A stretch of DNA of 64,000 nt from Candidatus Babelota bacterium (lineage in GTDB: Bacteria > Babelota > Babeliae > Babelales > JABDEC01), in assembly GCA_013286795.1 (NCBI GenBank), contig JABDFA010000002.1, positions 8,502 to 72,501 on the forward strand, written 5' to 3'. A program made the position numbers and the translations under genes. Under the pieces are notes generated by a model. The model was not told the origin of the DNA. It was given only the letters and a program-made list of their open reading frames with translations, and made no database searches. Positions 26,104 through 35,520 of this stretch are shown here, in pieces (position 1 is the first letter of the stretch; the number at the start of each line of letters is the position of its first letter).

Positions 26104-27003
26104 TTATTTTATAGAATCCTGTCTTATATAACTATGCCATGAAACAAAATCATAACCCTCTTTAATATACTTTTTAAGTAAGGATATTTTTGATATATTT
26201 CTCCATCTTAATTGCCTAATTTTTATTTGTTTGGGACATCTAATTAAAGCAAAATTAAAATAAATTTCATAATCAGCAGATCCAGACAATTCTATCTCTT
26301 TTTTTTCAACACATTTACAATAAACTTTCCAAAACTCAGTTTTATGATGGGATTCTACTAAATTAAATAAATCAATAAGGATAGGCTTTTGAAATAGCAT
26401 GTGATGAGAAATACCGGAATGTTTAGGATATACTTTTTTTAAACCAGGCAATAATCTATTCATATGATCAAAATAAGCTTGATAATGTTCTGTTCCAGGG
26501 ACATGCAACATATTGCCATCTTTATCAACAAATTCAACCGGTCTTAAAAAAATTGTATCGGCATCTAATATTAAAATATTATTTGATATTTCTGGTACTA
26601 TAAATGCAGCATAAAAATTCATTATTTGTTTGAAATACCACCCCACTCTTTTTACTTGATTTGGATTCTTATAAAAATTAGGATCAATCAAAGAAAATTC
26701 TTTGCTGATTGATTCCTTTGAAAAAGGAAACAACGCCTCGTTAAACCATTCTGCTTCATTAGAAAATTGTTTTTCAGATAATATGATAATTCTTCTGTAA
26801 TTTTTAACATGCTTTTTTATACCATTTATACACAATGACAATACATCTTTATCTTTTTCATGGCATGCTATGATAACATCTATAGATTCATTTGATAAAT
26901 TAAACTTTTTAGTTTCATTAAACCAATTACATGAAATAAATTTGGTATGTATTAATATAAAAATTATTGGAATTAAATTTTTAATTATCATATTTTGTCT
27001 CAA
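26104..27003 (-). CDS. Exported DUF6492-type glycosyltransferase
   Basis: 299 aa. Leader IIKNLIPIIFILIHTKFISC. The domain is the DUF6492 GT-A type: VIIACHEKDKDVLSLC, EAEWFNEALFPFSKESIS, VGWYFKQIMNFYAAFIVPE, LILDADTIFLRPVEF and SGISHHMLFQKP. It is collinear with residues 1-290 of the GT-ankyrin fusion at 20250 but ends at SYIRQDSIK, with no ankyrins. It starts at the base directly after the stop of the upstream methyltransferase gene. Confidence 0.82.
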   Translation of the reverse strand: MRQNMIIKNLIPIIFILIHTKFISCNWFNETKKFNLSNESIDVIIACHEKDKDVLSLCINGIKKHVKNYRRIIILSEKQFSNEAEWFNEALFPFSKESISKEFSLIDPNFYKNPNQVKRVGWYFKQIMNFYAAFIVPEISNNILILDADTIFLRPVEFVDKDGNMLHVPGTEHYQAYFDHMNRLLPGLKKVYPKHSGISHHMLFQKPILIDLFNLVESHHKTEFWKVYCKCVEKKEIELSGSADYEIYFNFALIRCPKQIKIRQLRWRNISKISLLKKYIKEGYDFVSWHSYIRQDSIK

Positions 27004-27903
27004 TTAAGGTTTAACTTTTGTAAAATTTGGCAGATTTTTTTTCAAATCATTATTGTTTATATCAATTTGATTGATTCTTAGAAAATAACAATTATCACAA
27101 TTCATTTCGCCGGGATATCCTTCTTTAAAAAATCCATCGCATAAATGATTAATTTTGGCTACTACCAAGGGATCTCCGCTATAACTATGAATTATATTTT
27201 TTAAATAATCAGTATTAAATAATTTTTCTAAAGAAGTTTCATAATTTTTAAATTTGTCTGCATATTTATCTTCAACAAAAATAGCATTTACATCTGTTAA
27301 AGCCACTAAAGTATAATTTTTTTGTTGAGCTAATCTTTTTAAAGAAGCAACAGAGCATCCTATTTCCCAACTATGATTTGTATACATTTGATATATATCC
27401 CTATAATAGGGTATAGTAGGATTAAATTCTATAATTAATACTCTAGGACGAATTTTTAAATTTTCAAAAATATAATAGTCATTACCATCAATATCTAAAG
27501 ATAATAAATCAAGGTTTTCTTTTATACCTAAATTCGTAACTATTAAATCAATAGTTTGACCTAACGTTTCATCTTTTTCTATATAAGATTTTACTATAGT
27601 GCAATTTTCATTGACACAAGGTTCCAAAGTTTTAATTTTTTCTGGATCTCCTTCTATTAATATTGCTTTCCATCCAAAATTTTTCCACAAATTGGATACA
27701 TTTCCATCCAAATTCTTTCCTGCTCCTACCTCTAAACATATTTTTGATTTTGTTCCAATTATTTCAAAAATTTTTTGTATAATTCCATCCTCTCCCCATT
27801 GTGAAAATTTGTTATGAGAAAATTCTTTAAGTTTGGGTTTATTGGTAGAATTATATGTTTGTGAATACGTTGTTAAAATGAGTAATAATAGATATTTATT
27901 CAT
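27004..27903 (-). CDS. Exported FkbM-like SAM methyltransferase
   Basis: 299 aa. Signal peptide MNKYLLLLILTTYSQTYNS. FkbM-like features: FSQWGEDGIIQKIFE opening, CLEVGAGKNLDGNVSNLW as SAM motif I, ILIEGDPEKIKTL as motif II, and LDLLSLDIDGNDYYIFENL as the acidic motif. A cysteine-containing C-terminal extension (CDGFF, CDNCYFL) is present. Probably an O-methyltransferase acting on sugars. First gene of the five-gene operon running to 22639; a 147-nt divergent promoter region separates it from 28050. Confidence 0.75.
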   Translation of the reverse strand: MNKYLLLLILTTYSQTYNSTNKPKLKEFSHNKFSQWGEDGIIQKIFEIIGTKSKICLEVGAGKNLDGNVSNLWKNFGWKAILIEGDPEKIKTLEPCVNENCTIVKSYIEKDETLGQTIDLIVTNLGIKENLDLLSLDIDGNDYYIFENLKIRPRVLIIEFNPTIPYYRDIYQMYTNHSWEIGCSVASLKRLAQQKNYTLVALTDVNAIFVEDKYADKFKNYETSLEKLFNTDYLKNIIHSYSGDPLVVAKINHLCDGFFKEGYPGEMNCDNCYFLRINQIDINNNDLKKNLPNFTKVKP

Positions 27904-28049
27904 AACAATTTCTCCTAAAAAATTTATTTAAACTTAAGCTAGATCACCTCACTTTGGTTGTCAAATTTAATTTTTTAATTAACTATTTATTTTTTAGATC
28001 CAATTAAATTATTATTTGTTTAAATTTAGTAAAATTAATAAGAGGAAAT

Positions 28050-28931
28050 ATGTTTAAGTATATTTTTATTTTGTGCCTAATTTTTTCTAACTTATTAGTA
28101 TGTAAAGATGATCTTTCTAAACTTCTTAAACATCAAATAAAAAATATAAATTTAAAAAGAAATTCAAATAAGTATGTAATCGGCCCTTGGCCAGGTGGCT
28201 TAGGAGTCAATATTCATTCTGTTTTAAATCACTTAGTACATTGTGAATTAAATAACAAAATTCCAGTTGTTTATTGGGGATCAAACTCTTTTTATTATAA
28301 TTCTACAGGCTTTAATGGAGCAAGAAATGTATGGGAATATTATTTTGAACCTACTTCTAATTTAACTTACCACGCTAGTGATAGAATTCATTCATTTCAA
28401 GAAAAAGATTTTGGAAAATTTAGTTATTATGATACTTCACAAGAAAAGCGTGATAAGGCAAATGAATTATTTAAAAAATATATAAAAATCAAACCTGTAA
28501 TAGAGCATAAAGTCGATCAATTTTATGATTTACAAATGGCAGGTAAAAAAACTATAGGAATTCATTTAAGAGGTACAGATAAAGTCACCGAAAATAAACT
28601 GGTCACACCTGAAACAATTATAGAAGAAGCGTTAAAATATGCTGATGAAGAAACTCAATTTTTAATTGCAAGTGATGAACAAAAATTATTGAATAAAATG
28701 ATTGAACTATTAAACGGAAAAAAAGTAATTTATTATGAATGTTATCGATCCCAAGATGGTTCTCCATTGCATATTCATAGAGGAAAACCATCTTATGCAC
28801 AATTAGGTGAAGACGTAATAGTTGAAATGTCATTACTTGCTAGATGTGATATGTTTATACGTACACTTTCTAGTATTTCAGCTATTGTTCTTTATTTAAA
28901 TCCTAAACTAAATTATGTTCTTCTTACTTAA
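28050..28931 (+). CDS. Exported GT23/NodZ-like fucosyltransferase candidate
   Basis: 293 aa. AGAGGAAAT precedes the ATG. Signal peptide MFKYIFILCLIFSNLLVC. The order of motifs fits GT23 alpha-1,6-fucosyltransferases: an N-terminal GPWPGGLGVNIHSVLNHL donor-domain start, KTIGIHLRGTDK (the HxR-GTD loop), FLIASDEQKLL, and LLARCDMFIRTLSSISAIV. GDP-fucose would be the expected donor; the two Gmd enzymes of this island make the precursor step. Single gene flanked by divergent and convergent neighbours. Confidence 0.75.
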   Translation: MFKYIFILCLIFSNLLVCKDDLSKLLKHQIKNINLKRNSNKYVIGPWPGGLGVNIHSVLNHLVHCELNNKIPVVYWGSNSFYYNSTGFNGARNVWEYYFEPTSNLTYHASDRIHSFQEKDFGKFSYYDTSQEKRDKANELFKKYIKIKPVIEHKVDQFYDLQMAGKKTIGIHLRGTDKVTENKLVTPETIIEEALKYADEETQFLIASDEQKLLNKMIELLNGKKVIYYECYRSQDGSPLHIHRGKPSYAQLGEDVIVEMSLLARCDMFIRTLSSISAIVLYLNPKLNYVLLT

Positions 28932-28935
28932 TTGT

Positions 28936-29661
28936 TTAAATTTTTCTTTTAAAAACTGCATATCCATTTCTAAGTTTAATATTTTTTTCAATAAGCTCAT
29001 AATTTGGATCATTAAGAAGTTGTTGGTAATTATTATAGTTTTTAAAAGCATTTATATCATCAAGTAAAATAAATTTTGCTCCGTAAATTAACTTAAATTC
29101 AGCCATTCCACTAAATTCAGACCCATCTATTAATACCATATCAAAATTATCTATATTATTTTCTGCTTTAATAATTTCGATTCCATTTTGAGGTAAATTA
29201 GAAGATTTGATATATTCGATGTCCTGTCTGAGCCAACCCAATACTCTTTGACAGCCATATTGATTAAGATTGGTACTTGTATTATTAAAAAAATTAACAA
29301 CTTCACTTTCTTGGGGGAAAGCTTCAAATGGCACAGAAGATATATTATAACATTTTACTTGATCTAAATTTTCATAATGCTTTTTTAATGCTTGATAACG
29401 GGGTTTTGAAATCTCCATGCAAAATAAGGTAGGATGAGTAGGATTTTCTTTAATACCTAAAGCAAAAGCTTCTGTACTACCTTCGCCACTTGACGATCCG
29501 ATTTCTAATATTGTTGATATTCTTTCATTTTTGGCCAATTTGTATATACATTGATAAAATGAATCATTTTTTATTTCTGGAGGTATAATCCTATCAAGTT
29601 CCGATGCGAAAGATAAATACACAAAGTTAATTATAAAAGTAATAAAATAATACTTATACAC
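28936..29661 (-). CDS. Exported class I SAM methyltransferase
   Basis: 241 aa. Signal-type leader MYKYYFITFIINFVYLSFAS. SAM motif I is ILEIGSSSGEGSTEAF near residue 52, motif II TLFCMEISKPRYQAL, and an acidic strand FDMVLIDGSEFSGMAEF followed by ILLDDINAF. This is the pattern of Methyltransf_24-type sugar or small-molecule methyltransferases. Last of four genes in a minus-strand operon (32022 to 28936). Confidence 0.72.
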   Translation of the reverse strand: MYKYYFITFIINFVYLSFASELDRIIPPEIKNDSFYQCIYKLAKNERISTILEIGSSSGEGSTEAFALGIKENPTHPTLFCMEISKPRYQALKKHYENLDQVKCYNISSVPFEAFPQESEVVNFFNNTSTNLNQYGCQRVLGWLRQDIEYIKSSNLPQNGIEIIKAENNIDNFDMVLIDGSEFSGMAEFKLIYGAKFILLDDINAFKNYNNYQQLLNDPNYELIEKNIKLRNGYAVFKRKI

Positions 29662-29685
29662 TATAAGTCTCCTGTTTTAAAATCA

Positions 29686-30489
29686 CTAATTTTTTACAGC
29701 CCCTAACCAATTTGAAAGATGGTTATTTTCCAGTTCGTCTCTCCATTTTGGTATATGAATTAATCCATCTGGCGCTATTCTGAAAATTTCATAACCTTTT
29801 ACTGCAAGATAATCATAAATCTGTTTTAAGGTGATATTTGCATCAGGAAATGTTCCTCCATATTCAAATTGTATGAAATCTATTTTTTTATTTGTTATTA
29901 AATTATCTGCTCCTTGTAGTACATCCCATTCGGCACCTTCTACATCTATTTTTAAAAAATTTATATGTTCAATTTGATTATTTGAACAAAAATTATCTAA
30001 ACATGTAACTTTTATATTAATTTTTTGAACCGGTATATTATTAAGTGCAACTCTATCATATATAGAACTGCATCCTTCACTTTCTTTATAAAAATAATTC
30101 ATAGTAGTTTCTGTATCATTTTTGCCTAATGCTAAGTTATAACATTTTCCATTACTATTTACTTTATTTTCCAGTTTTGTAAAAAACTTAGGAACTGGTT
30201 CAAAGGCGTATAATTTACATCTATTATTAGTATGTTTTAATACCAAATCAGACCAATCCCCAAAATGAGCACCTGCATCCATAACTATATCATCTTTTTT
30301 AATAAGATTTTTAATTATAAACAGCTCCCCGTCGGTTTCAAAATACCAATCACCATAGCCCAGTTTTTCTGTTGCTTTAGAATCTGAATAAATTTTTATT
30401 TTTTGATTTTGTATTAAGCTTTTAAAATTGCAGATAACTGAATTAGTAAAAATCAATAAATGTATAGCTAAAAGACTAATTTTTAACAT
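29686..30489 (-). CDS. Exported FkbM-family methyltransferase
   Basis: 267 aa. GAAGGAATATA precedes the ATG; signal peptide MLKISLLAIHLLIFTNSVIC. Textbook FkbM motifs: IVMDAGAHFGDWSDL, LYAFEPVPKFFTKL, and LKIDVEGAEWDVLQGAD. These enzymes O-methylate sugars or polyketides using SAM. All catalytic-site residues look intact, so the protein should be active if it meets SAM. It sits 24 nt upstream of the next methyltransferase gene. Confidence 0.85.
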   Translation of the reverse strand: MLKISLLAIHLLIFTNSVICNFKSLIQNQKIKIYSDSKATEKLGYGDWYFETDGELFIIKNLIKKDDIVMDAGAHFGDWSDLVLKHTNNRCKLYAFEPVPKFFTKLENKVNSNGKCYNLALGKNDTETTMNYFYKESEGCSSIYDRVALNNIPVQKINIKVTCLDNFCSNNQIEHINFLKIDVEGAEWDVLQGADNLITNKKIDFIQFEYGGTFPDANITLKQIYDYLAVKGYEIFRIAPDGLIHIPKWRDELENNHLSNWLGAVKN

Positions 30490-30535
30490 TATATTCCTTC
30501 TTTATATTATTTTGTTGGTTTTGATTATTTTTTAG

Positions 30536-31360
30536 CTATACATTTTCTTGAGGCAAAAGTCCAACATGTTGAAAAATTTTTTTCCATTGAGAACTACTTT
30601 CTTCATCATCTCTTCCTGAGTGGTGAAAGTTTACAACATTTGGTATATTCCAGGGGCTTTCAAATTCTTCAGCGTAATTTACTGCAATAAGAGTGAATTT
30701 TAAATTAGGAAATTTTTGTTTAATTAAATTTGTAAGTTTGATAATATTTTCGCGACTAACATCACTAAGATCTCCTAGAGGAACCTGACCTCGAACAAAG
30801 TATACATGTTTTCCAGAGTTTATGGCTTTATAAAATCGCTGTATTCTTCGTTGCATACGTTCTTTTAAAGAAGGAAAAAAATCTTTAAAGAAGTTTTCTT
30901 TAGTAGCATCTGCTGGACAAATATGAGCAAGAGTAAAGCCTTGCTGTAAATCTATCCCACCCCCATAAAGCGTATTCCAAATTCTGGTATGATTTTCAAA
31001 ATGAACAAAGTGTTCATCAAGAAGGTTGGCAAAATCGTTTTCAATTAATTTCATTAATGCATTATTATAAGTTACATTCCAATCAAAAGGATAAGCAAGC
31101 CAACGTAATCCAAATTCACGTATTTTCAAAAGTGCAAAGCATGATTGTCCTAAACATATAACAATTGGTTTTTCTTGTATAATTTGATTTTCTTTGTCTT
31201 CATTGTCTTCCTTGTTTTCCATCTCATCACGAAATACTGAAAATAAATAATTTTGATATTCAGGACTTTTAACTAAATCTATATGTTTTTCCGTTGCATA
31301 ATTTCTCATGCTAAATAAAATTATTATAAAAAATTGAATGAGATATTTTAATATCATCAT
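30536..31360 (-). CDS. Exported DUF1796-type protein (putative papain-like fold)
   Basis: 274 aa. Leader MILKYLIQFFIIILFSM. An acidic low-complexity linker (ENKEDNEDKEN) is followed by the DUF1796 pattern: VICLGQSCFALLKIREFGLR, then AYPFDWN. Later come YFVRGQ and a terminal NFHHSGRDDEESSSQWKKIF. The conserved Cys-His-Asp arrangement has led this family to be described as putative cysteine peptidases, and it is common in glycan loci. Actual activity is unproven. Gap of 5 nt to the upstream methyltransferase gene. Confidence 0.65.
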   Translation of the reverse strand: MMILKYLIQFFIIILFSMRNYATEKHIDLVKSPEYQNYLFSVFRDEMENKEDNEDKENQIIQEKPIVICLGQSCFALLKIREFGLRWLAYPFDWNVTYNNALMKLIENDFANLLDEHFVHFENHTRIWNTLYGGGIDLQQGFTLAHICPADATKENFFKDFFPSLKERMQRRIQRFYKAINSGKHVYFVRGQVPLGDLSDVSRENIIKLTNLIKQKFPNLKFTLIAVNYAEEFESPWNIPNVVNFHHSGRDDEESSSQWKKIFQHVGLLPQENV

Positions 31361-31365
31361 TTTTA

Positions 31366-32022
31366 TTATTTAGGTTCAAACCACCACATATTAACAGCAA
31401 AACTAATTTTTTGCCCCAACTCATTAGCTATTTTTTTAACACCTTCTTGTACACTAGGCCATCCCCAATCATCTCCGCACATTATCCCATTTGCTTGTAA
31501 CTTTACATACCAAAATTTAATATCATTATAAACAGCATCTGTTTCATGGGAAGCATCTACATAAACCAAATCTGGCTGAATATTAAGACATCTAGCTGCT
31601 TCTAATGTATCCATTCTAATAGGGATAATTTTATCAGTTAATCCTAAATGTATAATATTCGATAAAAATTGTTGATAGATTTCATCAAAAAATATGCGTG
31701 GTTCATCCTTTGAAAATTTAATAGATTCTGCACATTGCTTGGTTTCTGACCAAATATCTACTGCATATATATGACAAGAAGCATTGGAATTTTTTGCCAT
31801 AAAAGTAGTTGAAGCTCCTAACCAAGACCCTAACTCTACTACAATATTTGGGTTATATCTTTCTATAAGTCTTAATAAAGGCTTTTGATTTATAAACCAA
31901 CTGTCCCATGCTTTTAAAGGTAAAATATTAATATTTTTGTAAGGTTCTGGTAAATCACAATCGATGTTGCCAGAACAAACTATATATATAAATGAAATTA
32001 AAAGGATTTTATATATCTGCAT
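31366..32022 (-). CDS. Exported class I SAM methyltransferase
   Basis: 218 aa. Signal peptide MQIYKILLISFIYIVCSG. SAM motif I is IVVELGSWLGASTTFMA, followed by IYAVDIWSE and DLVYVDASHETDAVYNDI, as in Methyltransf_24 proteins. The late GIMCGDDWGWPSVQEGV helix completes the fold. First gene of the four-gene minus-strand operon. The 209-nt region upstream is divergent with 32232 and should hold both promoters. Confidence 0.75.
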   Translation of the reverse strand: MQIYKILLISFIYIVCSGNIDCDLPEPYKNINILPLKAWDSWFINQKPLLRLIERYNPNIVVELGSWLGASTTFMAKNSNASCHIYAVDIWSETKQCAESIKFSKDEPRIFFDEIYQQFLSNIIHLGLTDKIIPIRMDTLEAARCLNIQPDLVYVDASHETDAVYNDIKFWYVKLQANGIMCGDDWGWPSVQEGVKKIANELGQKISFAVNMWWFEPK

Positions 32023-32231
32023 TATATTCCCCTAGATCTTTTATAAATATATTAAATATTCTTATCTTAAATAACTATCAATATGAACATTAATAAGTCT
32101 ATAGTTTTTTTAATCATTAAAATTTAGCGTTTTAAACAATTATATTAATAATCTTGATTGTAATGATTATTATCTGGTCTAATATAACTAGTTCGATGTT
32201 TTTAATTTAGTTGCTAATGTAGGATAAAATT

Positions 32232-33026
32232 ATGTTGGCTAATAGATTGTTTTTAGGATTTATTATTATATTCACATTAAAAACAAATGCTAATTATATT
32301 ACAATAAACAAAAAAAATGTCTTATATAAATTTGCACCTTTTGATGAAGTCACAGATCGTTGGGTTAGAAATGTTTTCCCTCATTGGGAACCAGAAACAT
32401 TTGATGTTTTTGAATTAGTAAAAGATAAGAATGGTATAGCCATAGATCTTGGAGCCTGGATAGGGGCAACAACAATTTGGTTATCTAAAAATTTTTCACA
32501 TGTTGTTGCAATAGATGCAGATAAAATATCTTTGCAATGCTTGAGAAATAATCTAAGAGCCTCTCAGTGTAATAATATATCTATATGTGAACAACCAGTT
32601 TTTGATAAATCTATAGATGTAATTTTTGGCGCAAGAGGACAGCAAAAATTAAATGATTCTATGTCACATATAAAAGAAACTGCTTACAAAAATGATGACT
32701 ATGTTGTTAGATCAATAACATTTCAACAACTAGTTGATAATTACATTGTTAATAATGCTCAATTAAATTCAATAAAAATATCATTTATAAAATGTGACAT
32801 AGAAGGAGGAGAGGAGAATATCATCGAAGATTTATTAAATTTTGCCTTAATTAGTAAATCTAAAGTTTATTTATCTTTTCATTTAGATTGGTGGACTTCT
32901 AAAAAAATAAATGATTTTGAAGAGTTGTTTGAACGCTTTAAAACAAATTGTGAATGCGCAAAAATTTGTGAATATATTAAGAAAAATCCATTTGCTTCAA
33001 TTTTATTTGAGCCACTAACTATATAA
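32232..33026 (+). CDS. Exported FkbM-like SAM methyltransferase
   Basis: 264 aa. AGGATAAAATT precedes the ATG. Signal peptide MLANRLFLGFIIIFTLKTNA. SAM motif I GIAIDLGAWIGATTIWL, motif II VVAIDADKISLQCL, and the FkbM-type acidic motif ISFIKCDIEGGEENII. Likely sugar O-methyltransferase. The opposite-strand gene 33015-33806 overlaps its 3' end by 12 nt (convergent). Confidence 0.78.
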   Translation: MLANRLFLGFIIIFTLKTNANYITINKKNVLYKFAPFDEVTDRWVRNVFPHWEPETFDVFELVKDKNGIAIDLGAWIGATTIWLSKNFSHVVAIDADKISLQCLRNNLRASQCNNISICEQPVFDKSIDVIFGARGQQKLNDSMSHIKETAYKNDDYVVRSITFQQLVDNYIVNNAQLNSIKISFIKCDIEGGEENIIEDLLNFALISKSKVYLSFHLDWWTSKKINDFEELFERFKTNCECAKICEYIKKNPFASILFEPLTI

Positions 33027-33806
33027 GATTTCTAATTTATATCGTTGTTTTGGTATAAAAGATCTTTTTGGGTTAAACTGTTTTTTATACAATTCATAGG
33101 GTGTAACTGAATTTTCAAAGCGATAAATATATAATGGGCAATGTATCATCATGCATCTATCAAATGTTGTTATAACTTTACTATCAAATGCATTATCTTC
33201 CCCTACCGGTACGTCTGGCCATTTAATTTTTTTAAAAACATTTCTATGAATAGCAGGCTGTCCAAAAAGCATATATCCTACTATCCAAGCTTCATGATAT
33301 GTCTTTATAAATGAATGTTTTATGGAATCAAAATTATCAATAGTTCTTAGTTGTTTCATTTCATTTTCATTATTATAAACAAATTTGTGTAGAAGAAAAT
33401 TTAAATTGAATTTGTTAAAAAAATATTTGATTATTTTAATTCTTTGAGGATGAGGAAGATCATCTGCATCCTGGCAAACTATAATTTCTCCTGTTGTTTG
33501 TTGACATGCGACATTTCTATTTTGCCCAGCAAACATTTTTTTATTTGATAATAATAATTTAACAGGAAATAACCATTCTGTATTTTTTAAAGATTCGATA
33601 ATATTTGGTTCTACTTGATTTGCTTCTGAAATTGAAACTACAATTTCATTGGGTAGATCAATTTGTTTTTCATAAGCTTGAAATAATTCAGACAAATGTT
33701 TAACATGCTTATAATGACATGGAACAATTACACTTGTTGACATATTTGCTTCAATTAACGAGTAATCTATAAAAAATATAATTAAGATTATTTTAATTTT
33801 AGTCAT
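33015..33806 (-). CDS. Exported family 2 glycosyltransferase
   Basis: 263 aa. Leader TKIKIILIIFFIDYSLIEA, then the GT2 core starting STSVIVPCHYKHVKHLSELF. Further motifs are MFAGQNRNVACQQTTGEIIV, QDADDLPHP (DxD) and VGEDNAFDSKVI. An internal Met directly before the core (residue 22) could give a cytosolic form, but the in-frame hydrophobic leader and an AGAGAAG ribosome site support the longer start. Last of a three-gene minus-strand operon. Confidence 0.8.
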   Translation of the reverse strand: MTKIKIILIIFFIDYSLIEANMSTSVIVPCHYKHVKHLSELFQAYEKQIDLPNEIVVSISEANQVEPNIIESLKNTEWLFPVKLLLSNKKMFAGQNRNVACQQTTGEIIVCQDADDLPHPQRIKIIKYFFNKFNLNFLLHKFVYNNENEMKQLRTIDNFDSIKHSFIKTYHEAWIVGYMLFGQPAIHRNVFKKIKWPDVPVGEDNAFDSKVITTFDRCMMIHCPLYIYRFENSVTPYELYKKQFNPKRSFIPKQRYKLEILYS

Positions 33807-33832
33807 TAACTTCTCTTTTTTTTAATAATAAT

Positions 33833-34816
33833 TTAAGACATAAACTTCTTTAAGTTTTTGCAGTGTATATGAAGATTATTAATTTTAAACATTTGGTTTT
33901 TAAAAATAATTACTGGAACTTTTCTTTCTTGTTTATCTAACATCCAAGCATAAGAAAAATTAGCTGGATTGAAAAGACAGCGTTCATTAACAAATCCTGG
34001 TTTAGAATTTCTATGAATTGGATCTATTCCACCAAGATATTGACCTAGAGCTGCTGCATCAAATATTGATTCAAAGAGTTCAAAATTATTACTATATGAA
34101 TTTGACGAGCTGGTAAAATCACCCAATTGATTTTTTAGAGAAAAAAATGTTTTATAACTACCTGGGATAATAGGCAAATTATCTATTAATTTTGGATTTT
34201 TTTTCTTAAAAATTGCCAAAATTTCCATGTCATTATAATTATATTCTGCTAGCTCTGCAAAAGTGTGATTTAAAGCATTTATAGATTCAATATTTTTAAT
34301 GAACATAAAACCTGCTATACACCTATTATCATTATCAAATGTTGCGCCAATTCCAGGATATTTTTTAGAGAATATGTTAATATATTCACCCAAATTTATA
34401 TATAATAAATTATCGTTTTCTAGATGAAATATATTATTTAAGTTGTATTTCTTCATAGCTTGTTCTATATAAAAAAACCTTTCACTTGAAAATTGCCAAA
34501 AATCAGTACGATTTATGACATTTAAAAAATGATTGTGTTCCTTTGAAATATCTAAATCTTGGCTAATAATCAATTGAACATTTGATATATTTTTTAAGCT
34601 TTCCTTTATCTTATTTTCTAATTCCCGGTAGCAAATTATATAGATAGTAGTTTTTGGATTGAATAATCTAGTCTGAACAATAGAATCATATATATATTCT
34701 GGTAATTTATTTCCTAGATGTACATACATTACAGAATAATTTTCTTCAGGAAAATTATAAAATATAAAACATGAAATAATAAAAAATATTATAGCTCTTA
34801 GTTTTATATTATTCAT
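33833..34816 (-). CDS. Exported GT-A-like glycosyltransferase candidate
   Basis: 327 aa. Signal/anchor LRAIIFFIISCFIFYNF. The domain opens with YSVMYVHLGNKLPEYIYDSI, has IFHLENDNLLYINL as a likely donor/metal site (ExDN), and continues CIAGFMFIKN and PIIPGSYKTFFSLKN. The C-terminal half has DAAALGQYLGGIDPIHRN, an arrangement seen in uncharacterised glycosyltransferases of capsule loci. Family not named with certainty. 8 nt downstream of the methyltransferase gene. Confidence 0.6.
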   Translation of the reverse strand: MNNIKLRAIIFFIISCFIFYNFPEENYSVMYVHLGNKLPEYIYDSIVQTRLFNPKTTIYIICYRELENKIKESLKNISNVQLIISQDLDISKEHNHFLNVINRTDFWQFSSERFFYIEQAMKKYNLNNIFHLENDNLLYINLGEYINIFSKKYPGIGATFDNDNRCIAGFMFIKNIESINALNHTFAELAEYNYNDMEILAIFKKKNPKLIDNLPIIPGSYKTFFSLKNQLGDFTSSSNSYSNNFELFESIFDAAALGQYLGGIDPIHRNSKPGFVNERCLFNPANFSYAWMLDKQERKVPVIIFKNQMFKINNLHIHCKNLKKFMS

Positions 34817-34824
34817 AAGTCTTC

Positions 34825-35397
34825 TTATTCAATATAAGCTAACATGATATTGTCTTTTGCTTCGTCATCATTACCACCAACTATATATTTTATCTTATAA
34901 TTGGGATTGATTTCCTTAATTTTCTCAATTAAATCATCTTTAGTTATATAATCAAAATGTATAGTTCCACAACAGGACATATCATCGATTAATATAGTAT
35001 GAGTTTTTATTGAATGCATTTTGATTTGCTCTAATTCATCAATTAATGGGCAATTTTGCTCACCTTCTTTGCCTGGATATGCATGTGCATCTAACCAAAA
35101 GGTTATGGGTTTATCCATATTTTTTATAATATCCCATAACTTATCTTTTGAATTACCTTCATTTATAAATATATTTCTAAATTTTTTAAATTTATTTCTT
35201 GCTTGATTATAAAATTGGGGAAAAATTTCTATTGAATGAATTTCTTTAAAACAACCAGCTTTTAAAGCTTGTTCTATACCATACCCATCAAACGTTCCGG
35301 TTTCAACAAAATAATAATTTGGGTAATCTTTAAAGCCTGCTGTTCCAATATTGGCATCTATATTAAAACAAAACAGAAACAATAATACAAAAAACAT
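34825..35397 (-). CDS. Exported small SAM methyltransferase-like protein
   Basis: 190 aa. Signal peptide MFFVLLFLFCFNIDA. YFVETGTFDGYGIEQAL is an intact SAM motif I; IHSIEIFPQFYNQAR gives motif II; FWLDAHAYPG and ILIDDMSCCG follow. Its paralog at 23662-24243 has lost these residues, which makes this the likely active version. First gene of a three-gene minus-strand operon, divergent from 35521. Confidence 0.7.
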   Translation of the reverse strand: MFFVLLFLFCFNIDANIGTAGFKDYPNYYFVETGTFDGYGIEQALKAGCFKEIHSIEIFPQFYNQARNKFKKFRNIFINEGNSKDKLWDIIKNMDKPITFWLDAHAYPGKEGEQNCPLIDELEQIKMHSIKTHTILIDDMSCCGTIHFDYITKDDLIEKIKEINPNYKIKYIVGGNDDEAKDNIMLAYIE

Positions 35398-35520
35398 CCG
35401 ATCTCCTTCTTAATTAATTAAACTGCTCTAATTCTTAATATTTTTCATGGAAACTTGCAACTAAATTTTTGAAATAAATATATTTATTGAAAATTATAAT
35501 AAACTTTTCTTAGGAGTAGT

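Noticed and set aside
33015-33806. Internal Met at residue 22 as the true start of the GT2 enzyme
   Set aside because: Possible, but the upstream in-frame leader has a better ribosome site and matches the leaders of all neighbours.
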